DNA of 64,000 bases from Succinivibrionaceae bacterium (GCA_016284235.1 JAEEOK010000018.1:1-64000), one strand, 5' to 3'; shown: positions 47,855-58,193, counted from the first letter of the stretch. Numbers and translations: made by a program. Notes: generated by a model not told the origin, from the sequence alone.

Positions 47855-49825
47855 CTAGTCCACGGCCTTCGGTGTGAAATGGCGGACGTCAAATCCTCCG
47901 CTGGCGACATCCTTGCGATAGGCATCAACCTTGGCATAGAGTTCATTCTTATTCTGAGCAAAATCCGTTTCAAAGACATGCTTCATAGGAACCTCGCAGG
48001 AGCCTTCATCCGTAGTTCCGTCTGAAAAATACCAGACACAGGAAAAATCCTCCAGCGCCGAATCTTCACTGTAATTCCAGATTTTTTCAAGAGAGTAGGT
48101 TTTGGTAACCTTCATCGTCTGAAACAGCTTCAGCTTATAGTTTAAATCAGGTGCACCCTTTGATTTTACAGTAACCTCCTGCTCCGGATTAATAGAAATG
48201 GATGAGGCTTCATTAAAGAACGGTTCACCGTTTACATAAATACTCGGATCAATAGCATTGATTTCAAAGCGCGGTTTAATGCGCATATCTTTAGGCAGGA
48301 AATCAAATTTTGCTATACGGCATATGATTTCATGATATTTGGCATTGATACGGCATGAGGAATTATCAATCTTTTCATTCCATTTCTTCGGCAGGGACGC
48401 CTGAATTATGCCGTTGACATCATAAACAACCACACGATCCTCAGGCACAAAATTCACACCGTTTCTGTGATAGTCATTGCCGTAGCACTGAACCTCATAG
48501 TCAGGTCTGATTACGCATACCTGACTGTTTCCCTGGGAAACATCTATGGCTTCAGATCCGTTTTTTAAACCTTCATAATAAAAAGGAATTCCGCCACACT
48601 GAACACGGTTCAATCCGTCTCCGCCCCGGTAGATTACGCAATTGCTCTGAGATCCTACTGAAAGCTTTCTTACATTCTCAAGACCGACTGCTTCGGAATT
48701 TGAATAATCAAAATTCATACGCGGTCCGAAGCACTCGGTTTTTTTCTCATCTCCGGTAATCGCGCAAATGGCATCATTTCCGGCGGCAAAATCAGAAACC
48801 TTGTTTAAATTCTCAATATCCTTCATTGTATCTCTCATGGCGCGGAAAAGAGAATTATCAAGATTCAGACCCAGAAGATGAAGCTTGCCCTTGTAATCCA
48901 TGGCAACAGTATAAAACTCCTCAGTCTGGATCTTTTTGATATCTGAAAGATGGGTAACATTTGTCTCATCCGGATTCGTGTATGCGATATAAGCCTGATC
49001 CTCGTCTTCAGCATTTATGCACATGGCCTTTCCGCTGAGATCAACATAGCATATGGAATTTATACTTATGGAGGCTGAGCGTACAAGTGATTCTATAGGC
49101 TTAAAGCGTTTTGCATCCGCGCCATAACAACGGAAGACATGTTCAGGATCGATACTGCAGGTAACATCCTGGCTGCGGGAAAGGAAAATATCATCAGCCG
49201 GAGTGCCCACAACCGAGTTTGAACCGTCTGTATTGGCAAATCCTCTTGTTTTACCCCAGCATGTGACGGTATTGTTAAGACGTATAGCACATGCATGCTC
49301 ATATCCAACAACCACCTTTTTTGCTCTCAGAGGTCCTGCGAAATCGATAATTTTGCTTACGCAGCTCTTGTCGCCTGTATTGCATGCCTGAACATACATT
49401 ACCGTGGCGCAAGGTGATTTGTTGTTAAGCTTGTCGCATGAATACTTAAACATTCCGGATTTGTTGTCACGATTCAGCGTGGTGCACTTTTCCCCTATGC
49501 AGATCTGATATACATACTGAGGTCCGAAAGTATCCTGAACATACACATCAAGAAACAGATCACCGTCGGTAACAAGCATTTTAAGCTCCGGATCTGTTTT
49601 TTTATTACGGGCGACTATCTTCTCATCAGTCTTTACATTAGGAACAACCACTCCGCCACTCTGTCCGTTTACCGGTTTTTTCTCTGCAACAGGAGCCTGG
49701 GCGGATGCAGCCGGCTTGGCCGGTTCTTCCTCATCATCACATCCGCACAGGATCACACCGGAAAACATCATTACTGCAGTCATTATGCCTTTAAGCATAT
49801 TCCCGCCAAATAGATTGCTTTTCAT
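47855..49825 (-). CDS. Large lipoprotein with RCC1-like beta-propeller repeats
   Basis: A 656-residue predicted lipoprotein. I use ATG 49825 with AAGGA upstream; the tracked start is a TTG. The signal peptide ends in lipobox ILCGC (about residue 29), followed by an acidic and Ala/Pro-rich tether. Residues ~180-450 contain repeats of the RCC1 type: YEHACAIRLNNTVTCWG, SQDVTCSIDPEHVFRCYG, NDAICAITGDEKKTECFG, SQSNCVIYRGGDGLNRVQCGG, NSQVCVIRPDYEVQCYG. Paired cysteines in each blade suggest an extracytoplasmic, disulfide-stabilised propeller. The C-terminal ~190 residues are of unknown type. The function is unknown; surface binding is plausible. Confidence 0.82.
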   Translation of the reverse strand: MKSNLFGGNMLKGIMTAVMMFSGVILCGCDDEEEPAKPAASAQAPVAEKKPVNGQSGGVVVPNVKTDEKIVARNKKTDPELKMLVTDGDLFLDVYVQDTFGPQYVYQICIGEKCTTLNRDNKSGMFKYSCDKLNNKSPCATVMYVQACNTGDKSCVSKIIDFAGPLRAKKVVVGYEHACAIRLNNTVTCWGKTRGFANTDGSNSVVGTPADDIFLSRSQDVTCSIDPEHVFRCYGADAKRFKPIESLVRSASISINSICYVDLSGKAMCINAEDEDQAYIAYTNPDETNVTHLSDIKKIQTEEFYTVAMDYKGKLHLLGLNLDNSLFRAMRDTMKDIENLNKVSDFAAGNDAICAITGDEKKTECFGPRMNFDYSNSEAVGLENVRKLSVGSQSNCVIYRGGDGLNRVQCGGIPFYYEGLKNGSEAIDVSQGNSQVCVIRPDYEVQCYGNDYHRNGVNFVPEDRVVVYDVNGIIQASLPKKWNEKIDNSSCRINAKYHEIICRIAKFDFLPKDMRIKPRFEINAIDPSIYVNGEPFFNEASSISINPEQEVTVKSKGAPDLNYKLKLFQTMKVTKTYSLEKIWNYSEDSALEDFSCVWYFSDGTTDEGSCEVPMKHVFETDFAQNKNELYAKVDAYRKDVASGGFDVRHFTPKAVD

Positions 49826-49850
49826 TGAAACATCCTTCAATCAAATTCTT

Positions 49851-50039
49851 TTGACATCCTCCTCTGCCTGAAGGCAGGGGATTCCTACCAGTTCCCGCAG
49901 CAAGCTGCAGGCTACTCTCGGTGGGTTCCTGCTGCGGACCGACAATACGGTTCACTTCACAGACTCTAAGGCTATGCTCTAGCCTGATTTGCCGTCATTG
50001 AGAAAGCCGAAGTCATCTCTGTTAGCAAGAAAGATTATA
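49851..50039 (-). mobile_element. Orphan IS200/IS605-type right end (E3), omega-RNA-like
   Basis: Read on the minus strand it ends in GGAATCCCCTGCCTTCAGG...GGAGGATGTCAA, a typical IS605/TnpB right end, with an 8-bp hairpin CCTCTGCC-TGAA-GGCAGGGG (49861-49880). Upstream on the minus strand, sequence to about 50030 includes words common in tnpB 3' ends (CAGGAACCCACCGAG), and a TATAAT-like word lies at 50039-50034. No transposase ORF is present. Its sequence differs from E1 and E2, so it is a separate family. Confidence 0.6.
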
Positions 50040-50511
50040 CCTAATTTTTATGCCCTGCATCCACGACCTAAAAGGAACGCGGTTTTACTGCACGATCAGA
50101 TAAATCAATCTCTAAAACTGCCGGTATTATACAACAAGAGTCAGATCAAAAATTTTAAGTAAGTTATGAAACATGATAAATTATCCGAATTACCGGTATA
50201 AAAGGATCCGCGGCCCCCGCAATCAGATAAGGTAAAAAACTTAAGCTGCACACAAAAAGCACTCTGATTTTCATTACCGGCTGTCATGAATTACAGGAGA
50301 AGGCACTTTTCTGCAATGTTTCCCGGCATTCGAGGCGATGCATAAATCCTGTAAGCGACACTAAACATAAACGACAAACAGCCAATGCTGTCACGGAGTG
50401 TCGGCGATATGTTATCATTATCTCTGACGGATGATCAGATCAGCGAAACAGACCTCGCTGTATCATGACAGTCACACGTATCAATTTTTTAAACCAGCGG
50501 GGAACCTGGGT
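50040..50511. other. Non-coding region before the YfcH-like gene
   Basis: Apart from the E3 remnant to its left, I see no gene or clear promoter here. The tracked ORF start 50431 lies inside this region, but those extra 27 codons are not part of the epimerase fold. Confidence 0.4.
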
Positions 50512-51429
50512 ATGAACATTCTCATTGCAGGTGCAACAGGACTTATCGGTCGTAAACTGATGCCGGTTCTTATAAATGACAATCACAGGCTCATCATTCT
50601 CACAAGAAACAGAGAAAAAGCAAGAGAACAGCTCAGCGAGATAAAGGATAAAATTCATATTACAGACTACCAGACCGGATGGGAAGAAAATATTGATGCT
50701 GTAATCAATCTTGCAGGTTCGCCGGTAACAAGAACCTGGACCCCCAAGCAGCGCAGAAGAATTTTAAACAGCCGTCTTTTAAGCACAGATTATATCTATA
50801 TAAGGTGTCTGCAGAACAGGATAATGCCCAAGCTCTGGCTTACCATATCAGCCACAGGCTACTATAACGATCAAAGCGGTGCCGTGATGGATGAGAATCA
50901 TATCTGCAGCGACGGAGGATTTTTGTATCAAACCTGCGAGAAAATCGAAAAAAATGCGCAGAAAATTTCAAATATCGTATCCCGGCACTGCATTCTCAGA
51001 ATAGGTCTTGTCATGGACAGAAACTACGGTTTTCTGGGTAAACTGCTTAAACTGTACAAACGCCACCTGGGAGGGCATATAGCGGGCGGCAATCAGTACC
51101 TGCCGTGGATCCATATCGAAGACGTGGCAAACGCAATGAAATTCATAATTGATCATGAAGAATGCACCGGAGTTATAAACGTCACATCACCGAATCCGTG
51201 CACACAGGCAGAATTTTCCGACATTCTGGAAAAGCTTGTGGGCAGAAAAAACCCTCTGTGGTATCCCGCATTCGTAGTGAGACTTCTTCTGCGCAATCAA
51301 AGTGAACTGTTTCTGAACAGTCAGAATGTTGTGCCGGCAAAACTTCTCAACGCCGGTTTTGAATTCAGATACACGGATGTTTCAAAGGCTATGAGCGATC
51401 TTCTGCGGGACAACGGAATCGGGTCGTAA
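50512..51429 (+). CDS. yfcH: TIGR01777/YfcH-family NAD(P)-binding epimerase-like protein
   Basis: A short-chain dehydrogenase-like protein of the YfcH/SulA-type family, with unknown substrate. I start at ATG 50512 (305 residues), where the nucleotide fold begins: MNILIAGATGLIGRKLMP. Family landmarks follow: VINLAGSPVTRTWTPKQRRRILNSR, ISATGYY, LRIGLVMD, GGNQYLPWIHIEDVANA and VINVTSPNP. The tyrosine in the ATGYY segment and nearby residues fit the extended SDR pattern. It is monocistronic and convergent with trmO. Confidence 0.88.
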   Translation: MNILIAGATGLIGRKLMPVLINDNHRLIILTRNREKAREQLSEIKDKIHITDYQTGWEENIDAVINLAGSPVTRTWTPKQRRRILNSRLLSTDYIYIRCLQNRIMPKLWLTISATGYYNDQSGAVMDENHICSDGGFLYQTCEKIEKNAQKISNIVSRHCILRIGLVMDRNYGFLGKLLKLYKRHLGGHIAGGNQYLPWIHIEDVANAMKFIIDHEECTGVINVTSPNPCTQAEFSDILEKLVGRKNPLWYPAFVVRLLLRNQSELFLNSQNVVPAKLLNAGFEFRYTDVSKAMSDLLRDNGIGS

Positions 51430-51454
51430 TTCTTCACGCTGGAAACAGCGGAGC

Positions 51455-52171
51455 TCACCTGTCACGGTATGAACCGAGGGGTTCAAGCCCCATAACCAGC
51501 GTCACATCATCAAGATACATGAATCTGACGTTAAAATCATAAAGCGCAACACCGTAGACATTCGGATCACCGCCCCTGACACCGCGGTAGGCAGGACGGT
51601 GATCATAGGAAAGAATGTCTGAAATAATGGTCTGGAGCTCAGGATATCTGTCACTTTCAAGAGACTTTATAAACAAAAGAGCCTCGGAAGAAAACTCTAC
51701 CCTGCGCCTTGCCGGAGGAACTGCCGCAATGCCGCACACAGAGTCCGGGATGCTGTCAGAAAAGGCAATATACGGTTTGATGTCATAAACCGGAGTGCCG
51801 TCGACCAGATCACCTCCGGAGAACACCAGTTTCGTTCTGCCGCCGCGACGGACAACCTCAATAAATCTGACTGCGGAAAGACCTATTCGGTTAGGGCGGT
51901 ACGGAGATCGGCTGGCAAAAACACCGAGTCTGGTATTTCCGCCCAGACGGGGAGGACGGACAAGAGGTCTGAAACAGGGATCTTCCCTGATAAGATTAAA
52001 GTCGAAAACAAGCCAGAGATGAGAATACTGCTCTATACCGCGAAAAGCCTCCGGATCACTGTACGCAGGCTCCATGACAACCTCCGAAACAACTCTGGAA
52101 GCAAGTCCGGGCTGCCTCGGAACAGCAAATTTCTCACGATAGGGAGACCTCACATATCCCACCGGGATCAT
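51455..52171 (-). CDS. trmO: tRNA (t6A37) N6-methyltransferase TrmO
   Basis: TrmO (TsaA/YaeB) methylates N6-threonylcarbamoyladenosine at tRNA position 37. The 238-residue protein has the N-terminal GYVRSPYREKFAVPRQPG, then YSHLWLVFDF, TRLGVFASRSPYRPNRIGLSAV, and the C-terminal YDHRPAYRG region. The start overlaps the rcsF stop by 4 nt. In E. coli trmO also lies between rcsF and proS; here proS is 4 kb away, beyond gltX. Confidence 0.93.
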   Translation of the reverse strand: MIPVGYVRSPYREKFAVPRQPGLASRVVSEVVMEPAYSDPEAFRGIEQYSHLWLVFDFNLIREDPCFRPLVRPPRLGGNTRLGVFASRSPYRPNRIGLSAVRFIEVVRRGGRTKLVFSGGDLVDGTPVYDIKPYIAFSDSIPDSVCGIAAVPPARRRVEFSSEALLFIKSLESDRYPELQTIISDILSYDHRPAYRGVRGGDPNVYGVALYDFNVRFMYLDDVTLVMGLEPLGSYRDR

Positions 52172-52554
52172 TTCTGATCATTCACCTTTACAGCCTGTGC
52201 ATAGCAGGTGTATTCAGCAATGCAGGCCTCGGTTGATTCCACCCGGACACATTTAACTGATGTCACGCCGGTAGCTCCGATATCAGAAGCCTTCTCCAGC
52301 ATGTGTCTGCGTGCCGTTCCCTCCTTGGGGACGGGGTAAAGTTCGTTGACCTGGCAGTCAACACCTTCAACCAGACCAAGAATTTCATAGGATGGAAAGG
52401 AAACCATATCCTCATTGGAATATTCTTCCACGAGGATGCTACGAAAATGCTCCTTGAAGTTTCTCGGATCAACATTGGAAGAAAAAACAAAAGATCCGCA
52501 TGAACACAGGAACAGCGATGTAAACAGGAAAGGTAATATAAAGATTCTAGACAT
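52168..52554 (-). CDS. rcsF: RcsF, outer-membrane stress lipoprotein
   Basis: RcsF senses envelope damage and signals to the Rcs phosphorelay. I start at ATG 52554 (128 residues), because the longer tracked ORF runs into the tRNA gene. The signal peptide has lipobox FLCSC. The mature domain aligns with E. coli RcsF around the four disulfide cysteines: GVDCQVNELYPVP, RRHMLEKASDIGATGVTSVKCV, EACIAEYTCYAQAV. It is coupled to trmO. No other rcs gene (rcsB, rcsC, rcsD, igaA) is in the window. The match is by eye but includes context and cysteine pattern. Confidence 0.85.
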   Translation of the reverse strand: MSRIFILPFLFTSLFLCSCGSFVFSSNVDPRNFKEHFRSILVEEYSNEDMVSFPSYEILGLVEGVDCQVNELYPVPKEGTARRHMLEKASDIGATGVTSVKCVRVESTEACIAEYTCYAQAVKVNDQK

Positions 52555-52568
52555 GATTAAATCGACCT

Positions 52569-52644
<76 letters not shown>

Positions 52645-52660
52645 TCAAACAAGTGTCCAC

Positions 52661-52688
52661 ATTATAACAAATAAATTTACTATTGCAA
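52661..52688 (-). promoter_or_regulatory. Promoter of the tRNA-Ala/rcsF/trmO unit
   Basis: On the minus strand TTGCAA (52688-52683), 16 bp, TATAAT (52666-52661), then the tRNA 5' end 17 nt further on. The -35 overlaps the last codons of the upstream gene. Confidence 0.65.
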
Positions 52689-53897
52689 CCCCGAAAGCAG
52701 TTTTTCTGCCGGATTTGTATCTATGAGATACTGATAGCAGTCCTCCACCCTGTTGAGAATTTCAAAAAGATAGTTCAGATTTTCGCTGCACAGTTTTATC
52801 TGCTCGGCAACCGTACCGTCAGGGAAGAAACTCCTGTCACTCTGATTCTTGGCTACAGAAGAACACAGGGAATGCACGGCGGATACATAGCACTTGAGAA
52901 TACCGAGATTTGTATGGAAAAATTCATCCCCGGCCTCAACCTGGGACAGATCCGTGAATATATCCATGGTTGCATCCGGCAGTTCACTGAAGAACCAGTG
53001 ATACGCAACATACGGTCTCATGTTTTCGATTGGATCCTGAACCCTGTCCGGAATGTTTGTGAGAATATTTTTATGAACAAGCTTTCTTTCAGACAGCGGA
53101 CCCTTGATCTTCTTATCCTTTAATTCTCTGAAGCTGTATTCAAACTTGACATCAGCCAGATACCTGGCGCCTGCGAACATGTTCGGAAGATTCCAGAAGT
53201 CATCCTTGCTGAATGTGTACGGAATCACACCGATGGACGGACTTGGAACAAATTCTTTGTTTCCATGGGAATAGGAACGGCTTATAACCTTTCTGGTATT
53301 AGGAAAATCACTGTTCATGTACACATCAAAATCAAAATCCCAGTATGCACAGAAATAGGAATGATAGTTTTCTATGACAGAGAAAATGGTTTTGGCGCAG
53401 TCAGAGGCATTAAATGCTATAACGCTTTCAGGATTAACCATAAGCAGATTCAGCAGTTTTCCGCTGACCCTGCTCTCCCTGGTCTTGAACTCGACGTAAG
53501 TGTCCTTCGGTATGACTGGAGAAGCCGCAGCATTGGAATTTGCCACATAAATCGAATAATACTTTGATCCCTGGTTTGCAAATTCACTGAACTTGGCATC
53601 ATCCAGCTGAGGTTTCAATCTCGCAAGAGCCGGACTTACCGGAGTCATCTTTTCACGTGACGAAAGACAGTAAAGCAGTGCATACGGATGCATGGATCTG
53701 ATTACCTGAGAGAACTCGTCAGCAGTAAACTGAGGATAGATCCTCATATCAAACATCAGTCTGAGATACTCAGGTCTGGCGGCATAAAAAGACTCCACAG
53801 CACCAAGATCCGTTACATCGGTGCCGCACAAACCGGCAGCCACAAGAGCCCTGACAGCAAACTTTGAACGGTTGCTATTAACTATTATTCCTGTCAT
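52680..53897 (-). CDS. Unknown 405-residue protein
   Basis: I do not recognise this protein. It begins MTGIIVNSNRSKFAVRALVAAGLCGTDVTDL, with no signal peptide or membrane segment, so it is likely cytoplasmic. It is rich in aromatic residues (HSYFCAYWDFDFDVYM, YVAYHWFFSEL). The DFDFD stretch could bind a metal but there is no family match. Length and codon use look like a real gene: no overlapping better ORF, and an ATG start. It is transcribed towards tRNA-Ala. Neighbours give no clue. Confidence 0.75.
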   Translation of the reverse strand: MTGIIVNSNRSKFAVRALVAAGLCGTDVTDLGAVESFYAARPEYLRLMFDMRIYPQFTADEFSQVIRSMHPYALLYCLSSREKMTPVSPALARLKPQLDDAKFSEFANQGSKYYSIYVANSNAAASPVIPKDTYVEFKTRESRVSGKLLNLLMVNPESVIAFNASDCAKTIFSVIENYHSYFCAYWDFDFDVYMNSDFPNTRKVISRSYSHGNKEFVPSPSIGVIPYTFSKDDFWNLPNMFAGARYLADVKFEYSFRELKDKKIKGPLSERKLVHKNILTNIPDRVQDPIENMRPYVAYHWFFSELPDATMDIFTDLSQVEAGDEFFHTNLGILKCYVSAVHSLCSSVAKNQSDRSFFPDGTVAEQIKLCSENLNYLFEILNRVEDCYQYLIDTNPAEKLLSGLQ

Positions 53898-54385
53898 TTA
53901 AACCTCATTACTGACTATTGATTCGGGAACATTCAATCCGGCACGGTAGATTCGTTTAAAAAATCAAATCGTCATCGAAAATCCCTGGAATTGCCGTCAA
54001 AGCGGAAATTCTGAATTCGCTCAAGTTAAAAAGCGTTATACCGGAAGCATACGATATATCCACGGGTTATTTTAATTAAAAACTGCAGTAAAACCACCAT
54101 GCGCCTTCAAAATTTTAAAAAATATAAGCGGCACAGTTAAAAAAAGCGGTAATTAAAAGCAAGCCGGGCATAAACATGGATAATTTACAGAACAGGCAGG
54201 ACTGAAACCTGTTAAATTCACTTACAGGATAAATTCGGTTCTACATCTGTCAGTTAACATATTTTAAGCACAAAACACGACTTTCAGCCCGTGCAAAACA
54301 GTTATGCTGCTCCCGATATATCTCAGTGAACCTCTGTCCCGTTTTTTCTCTCCGGATGCTTTAAAATCATGAAAAGTTCAGTCAA
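53898..54385. other. AT-rich intergenic region
   Basis: About 490 nt between the unknown gene and the gltX terminator. I see no gene, repeat or convincing promoter. Confidence 0.5.
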
Positions 54386-54412
54386 AAATCCCGGATGTTA
54401 AATCCGGGATTT
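54386..54412 (-). terminator. Terminator of gltX
   Basis: AAATCCCGGAT and ATCCGGGATTT form a perfect 11-bp stem with a 5-nt loop; on the minus strand it is followed by T-rich sequence. Confidence 0.85.
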
Positions 54413-54445
54413 ACATTTAATACTTACGCTGACATATGTTCACTG

Positions 54446-55852
54446 TCATGTTCTGTCCGCAAGACGACTCCTGGCGTCTGCGATTCGAGCAAGACATCTG
54501 TCACGTCCTATAAGCTCCATTGTCACATCAATTCCAGGAGAAACACCTCTGCCGGTTACGGCAATACGCAGAGGCATACCGACCTTGCCCATGCCTATTT
54601 CCATCTCTGCCGCGACCTCCTCGACGACATGATGAAGATTTTCAGCCTTCCATTCAGCAACAGACTCAAGTTTTTCAAGACAGCGGCTCAGCACCTCTCC
54701 GGTATTCGCCTTGAACCATTTCTTTACGGCGGCCGGATCATAATCTGTTACATCCTCGTAGAAATATCTGGACTGGCTGGCCATATCCTTGAGAGTTTCA
54801 CTTCTCTCGGCCAGAGCTTTGACAACCTCGGAAAGCTCCGGTCCGTTTGAAGTATCAATACCCTGATCCTTCATATGCCATTCAAGATGTCCGGCAACAT
54901 ACTTAGGATCAAGAGTCATAATATAGTGGCGGTTCATCCATTTAAGCTTGTTTGTATCAAAGGCGGATGCCGATTTGCTGACGTGATCTATGCTGAACTT
55001 CTCAATCATTTCATCCAGAGAGAATATTTCCTGATCTCCGCATCCCCATCCCAGACGGACAAGATAATTGATCAGAGCTTCAGGAAGATACCCGTCATCT
55101 CTGTACTGCATCACGCTTACCGCACCGTGTCTCTTTGAAAGCTTTGCACCGTCGTCTCCGAGAATCATCGAAACATGGGCAAATTCCGGAACCTTGGCTC
55201 CGAGGGCCTTGTATATGTTTATCTGGCGCGGAGTGTTGTTTACGTGATCCTCACCGCGGATAACATGAGTTATTCCCATGTCGTAATCATCCACAACCAC
55301 GCAGAAGTTATAGGTAGGTGAACCGTCCGTGCGGCGGATAACCAGATCATCAAGTTCGCTGTTGGCAATCTCGACATCACCGCGGATATGATCATGAAAA
55401 CGGACAACGCCGTCATCAGGATTGCGGAAACGCACGCAGTACGGCTCATCCGGCTCATGATGGCTACTGCAGCATCTGCAGTGACCGTCATAACGCGGTT
55501 TTTCACCCCGCTTCATCTGCTCCTCGCGCATTTTCTCAAGACGTTCCTGGGTGCAGTAGCACTTGTAGGCTCTTCCGTCAGCAAGCATTTCATCAATAAG
55601 CTGGTTGTAGCGGTCAAATCTCTTGGTCTGATAGTAAGGACCTTCATCCCAGGTAAGTCCGAGCCACTTCATTGATTCAATAATAGCGTCAATTGCGGGC
55701 TGGGTGGAACGCTCAAGATCAGTGTCCTCGATTCTGAGAACGAAAGTGCCGCTGTGATGACGGGCATACAGCCATGAATAAAGAGCTGTACGTGCTCCGC
55801 CAACATGAAGAAAACCTGTTGGACTAGGTGCGAATCTTGTTTTAACAGTCAT
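54446..55852 (-). CDS. gltX: Glutamyl-tRNA synthetase GltX
   Basis: GltX charges tRNA-Glu. I start at ATG 55852 (468 residues; E. coli 471), at [21 protein letters not shown], which contains the HIGH-type motif; the tracked start adds 14 unrelated residues. [11 protein letters not shown] and the KMSKS-type AKLSKRHGA are present, and a zinc-binding cluster lies at about 100-140 (CYC ... HCRCC). Nothing is unusual. Confidence 0.97.
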   Translation of the reverse strand: MTVKTRFAPSPTGFLHVGGARTALYSWLYARHHSGTFVLRIEDTDLERSTQPAIDAIIESMKWLGLTWDEGPYYQTKRFDRYNQLIDEMLADGRAYKCYCTQERLEKMREEQMKRGEKPRYDGHCRCCSSHHEPDEPYCVRFRNPDDGVVRFHDHIRGDVEIANSELDDLVIRRTDGSPTYNFCVVVDDYDMGITHVIRGEDHVNNTPRQINIYKALGAKVPEFAHVSMILGDDGAKLSKRHGAVSVMQYRDDGYLPEALINYLVRLGWGCGDQEIFSLDEMIEKFSIDHVSKSASAFDTNKLKWMNRHYIMTLDPKYVAGHLEWHMKDQGIDTSNGPELSEVVKALAERSETLKDMASQSRYFYEDVTDYDPAAVKKWFKANTGEVLSRCLEKLESVAEWKAENLHHVVEEVAAEMEIGMGKVGMPLRIAVTGRGVSPGIDVTMELIGRDRCLARIADARSRLADRT

Positions 55853-56199
55853 GGTTAAACCTAAAATGAATTTGATTATTCTTTTGAGATACAAAAGGCA
55901 GTACCACCGCTTTCCCGCAAGCGTGGCAACAGCCAGACCCTGTATGCGCCGATCCTACGCAGAGATATGAAAGGCCCGAAACCTACCGGCGTACATCAAT
56001 TGCACATCGAACGAAATGCAGAGCAATTGTATCATATTTTTGTGATTAACTTAACAATGACCGCACTGTCCGGCCGGCATGAACGATGACACTGTGAGCA
56101 CAGCTCCAGAAACATGCGAAGTCAGATAATACGGTGATCACCATTCCAACACGTGATATAATTCAAAAAATTTTTTTGTTTTTTTATTTTCGTTGGTTA
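55853..56199. other. Intergenic region between divergent gltX and proS
   Basis: 347 nt. A small hairpin with one bulge (CCAC.GCTT / AAGC-GTGG) lies near 55900-55930, in the gltX leader. No gene is visible. The tracked proS start at 56134 lies here but adds non-homologous residues. Confidence 0.4.
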
Positions 56200-57903
56200 C
56201 CTATGCGTACAAGCAATTATATGTTAAGCACTCTGAAGGAATCACCTTCAGAAGCCGTGGTTGAAAGCCACAAACTGATGATCAGAGCAGGTTATATCAG
56301 AAAACTCGCCAGCGGACTCTACACATGGCTTCCTACAGGTCTGAGAGTTCTTCACAAGGTTGAAGGCATTATCCGCGAGGAAATGAACAGGGCCGGAGCA
56401 CTGGAGCTGTCCATGCCTGTGGTTCAGCCTGCTGAACTGTGGCAGGAATCAGGACGCTGGGATCACTACGGTCCCGAGCTGTGCCGCTTCAATGACCGCC
56501 ACAATGCGAATTTTGTGCTCGGTCCTACTCATGAGGAGGTTATAACAAGTCTGGTCCGCAACGAAATCGTAAGCTACAAGCAGCTGCCGATCAACCTCTA
56601 TCAGATCCAGACAAAATTCCGTGATGAAATACGTCCGCGCTTCGGAGTCATGCGCGGCAGAGAATTCATAATGAAGGATGCGTATTCATTTCACATGGAT
56701 CGGGCGTCACTGGATCAGACATACAAAGATATGTACGATGCATACACCGCAGCTTTCACACGAATGGGACTTTTCTTCAGAGCCGTGCAGGCCGATACAG
56801 GTTCCATCGGCGGATCCAGTTCCCATGAGTTTCAGGTTCTGGCTGACAGCGGCGAGGATCTGATAGCATTCTCGACAGAATCCGATTTTGCCGCCAACAT
56901 CGAGCTTACAGAGGCTGTTGCTCCGGCAGAACAGAGAAAGGCTCCGCAGAAGGAACTGGCAAAGGTAGCAACACCTGACAGTCACACCATAGAGGAGGTT
57001 TCAGCATTTCTCAAGGTTGAACCTGAGCACATTGCAAAGACTCTGCTGGTCAAGGGTGAGCAGGACGAGGTTATAGCTCTTATTCTCAGAGGTGATCACG
57101 AACTTAATGAAGTAAAGGCGGAAAAAATTTCAGGAGTGGCATCACCTTTGACATTTGCCTCTGACGAGGATGTAGAAAAGTGCTGCGGATGTCACGGAGG
57201 CTCACTCGGACCGGTCGGATTCAAAGGACGTATTGTGATTGATCGTTCAGCGGCAGTAATGAGCGACTTTGTATGCGGAGCAAACTCTGACGGATTCCAT
57301 TACACCGGTGCAAACTGGGACAGAGATGTCACCTCCTACGAGATTGCTGATCTGAGAAACGTTGTTGAGGGAGATCCTTCACCGGACGGAAAGGGAGTTA
57401 TAACTCTAAAGCGCGGTATTGAAGTTGGTCATATTTTCCAGCTCGGAAAAAAATACTCCGAGGCAATGAACTGTTCAGTCCTTAACGATGAAGGAAAGTC
57501 TGTGATCCTGGAAATGGGATGCTACGGTATCGGAGTTACAAGAGTAGTTGCGGCAGCCATTGAGCAGCATCATGACGAACACGGCATAACACTTCCAAAA
57601 CAGATAGCTCCGTTTGATCTGGCTCTGATTCCTATGAATATGCACAAGTCACCGGATGTGAAGGAATACTGTGAAAAGCTGTATAAGGATCTTGTATCCG
57701 CAGGCATAGACGTGCTTTATGACGATCGTGCAGAAAGACCGGGTGTTATGTTTGCCGATGCAGAGCTCATCGGTATTCCGGAAATGATAATAGTGGGAGC
57801 AAAGAATCTCGCAGCAGGAACAGTTGAGATAAAGGATCGCTACACTGGCGAAAAGAAGGGTATTGCAGCTGAGGAAGTTATATCCTATCTGACAAGCCGG
57901 TAA
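56200..57903 (+). CDS. proS: Prolyl-tRNA synthetase ProS (bacterial type with editing insert)
   Basis: ProS charges tRNA-Pro. I start at ATG 56200 (567 residues; E. coli 572), at [19 protein letters not shown]. Class II motifs are present: [21 protein letters not shown] (motif 1), [26 protein letters not shown] (motif 2), and [17 protein letters not shown] (motif 3). The YbaK-like editing domain is inserted at about 225-385 ([21 protein letters not shown]). A strong terminator follows. Confidence 0.97.
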   Translation, partial: PMRTSNYMLSTLKESPSEAVVESHKLMIRAGYIRKLASGLYTWLPTGLRVLHKVEGIIREEMNRAGALELSMPVVQPAELWQESGRWDHYGPELCRFNDRHNANFVLGPTHEEVITSLVRNEIVSYKQLPINLYQIQTKFRDEIRPRFGVMRGREFIMKDAYSFHMDRASLDQTYKDMYDAYTAAFTRMGLFFRAVQADTGSIGGSSSHEFQVLADSGEDLIAFSTESDFAANIELTEAVAPAEQRKAPQKELAKVATPDSHTIEEVSAFLKVEPEHIAKTLLVKGEQDEVIALILRGDHELNEVKAEKISGVASPLTFASDEDVEKCCGCHGGSLGPVGFKGRIVIDRSAAVMSDFVCGANSDGFHYTGANWDRDVTSYEIADLRNVVEGDPSPDGKGVITLKRGIEVGHIFQLGKKYSEAMNCSVLNDEGKSVILEMGCYGIGVTRVVAAAIEQHHDEHGITLPKQIAPFDLALIPMNMHKSPDVKEYCEKLYKDLVSAGIDVLYDDRAERPGVMFADAELIGIPEMIIVGAKNLAAGTVEIKDRYTGEKKGIAAEEVISYLTSR

Positions 57904-57926
57904 TCCGGATTGCATCAGCTCATCTG

Positions 57927-57953
57927 AAAAGGAACGCACTGCGTTCCTTTTTT
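57927..57953 (+). terminator. Terminator of proS
   Basis: AAAAGGAACGC-ACT-GCGTTCCTTTT: an 11-bp stem with a 3-nt loop followed by T, 24 nt past the proS stop. Confidence 0.85.
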
Positions 57954-58100
57954 ATGTTCGAAAAGTACGGTGATGCACAGTATTTTCAATTCATAAAATA
58001 AATTTTAATTTTTTTTTAAGAAACATGGAACTTTTTTAGATTTGATTTGTCTACCTATGTGAATGCAAGTTTTTTGTTTCATATATTTCCTCCTGATCAT

Positions 58101-58131
58101 AAAGGTCTGCTAAGTGGCAGGCCTTTTTTTT
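58101..58131 (+). terminator. Second, orphan terminator after proS
   Basis: AAAGGTCTGC-TAAGTG-GCAGGCCTTT is a 10-bp stem (one T-G wobble) followed by eight T in total. It lies 150 nt after the proS terminator with no ORF between, so it may be a backup terminator or the 3' end of a small RNA. Confidence 0.6.
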
Positions 58132-58193
58132 ACCCTGATCGAACCGGATGCATCAGCTGATCCGGCTATCCGGCAATGCTTAAAAACATACAA

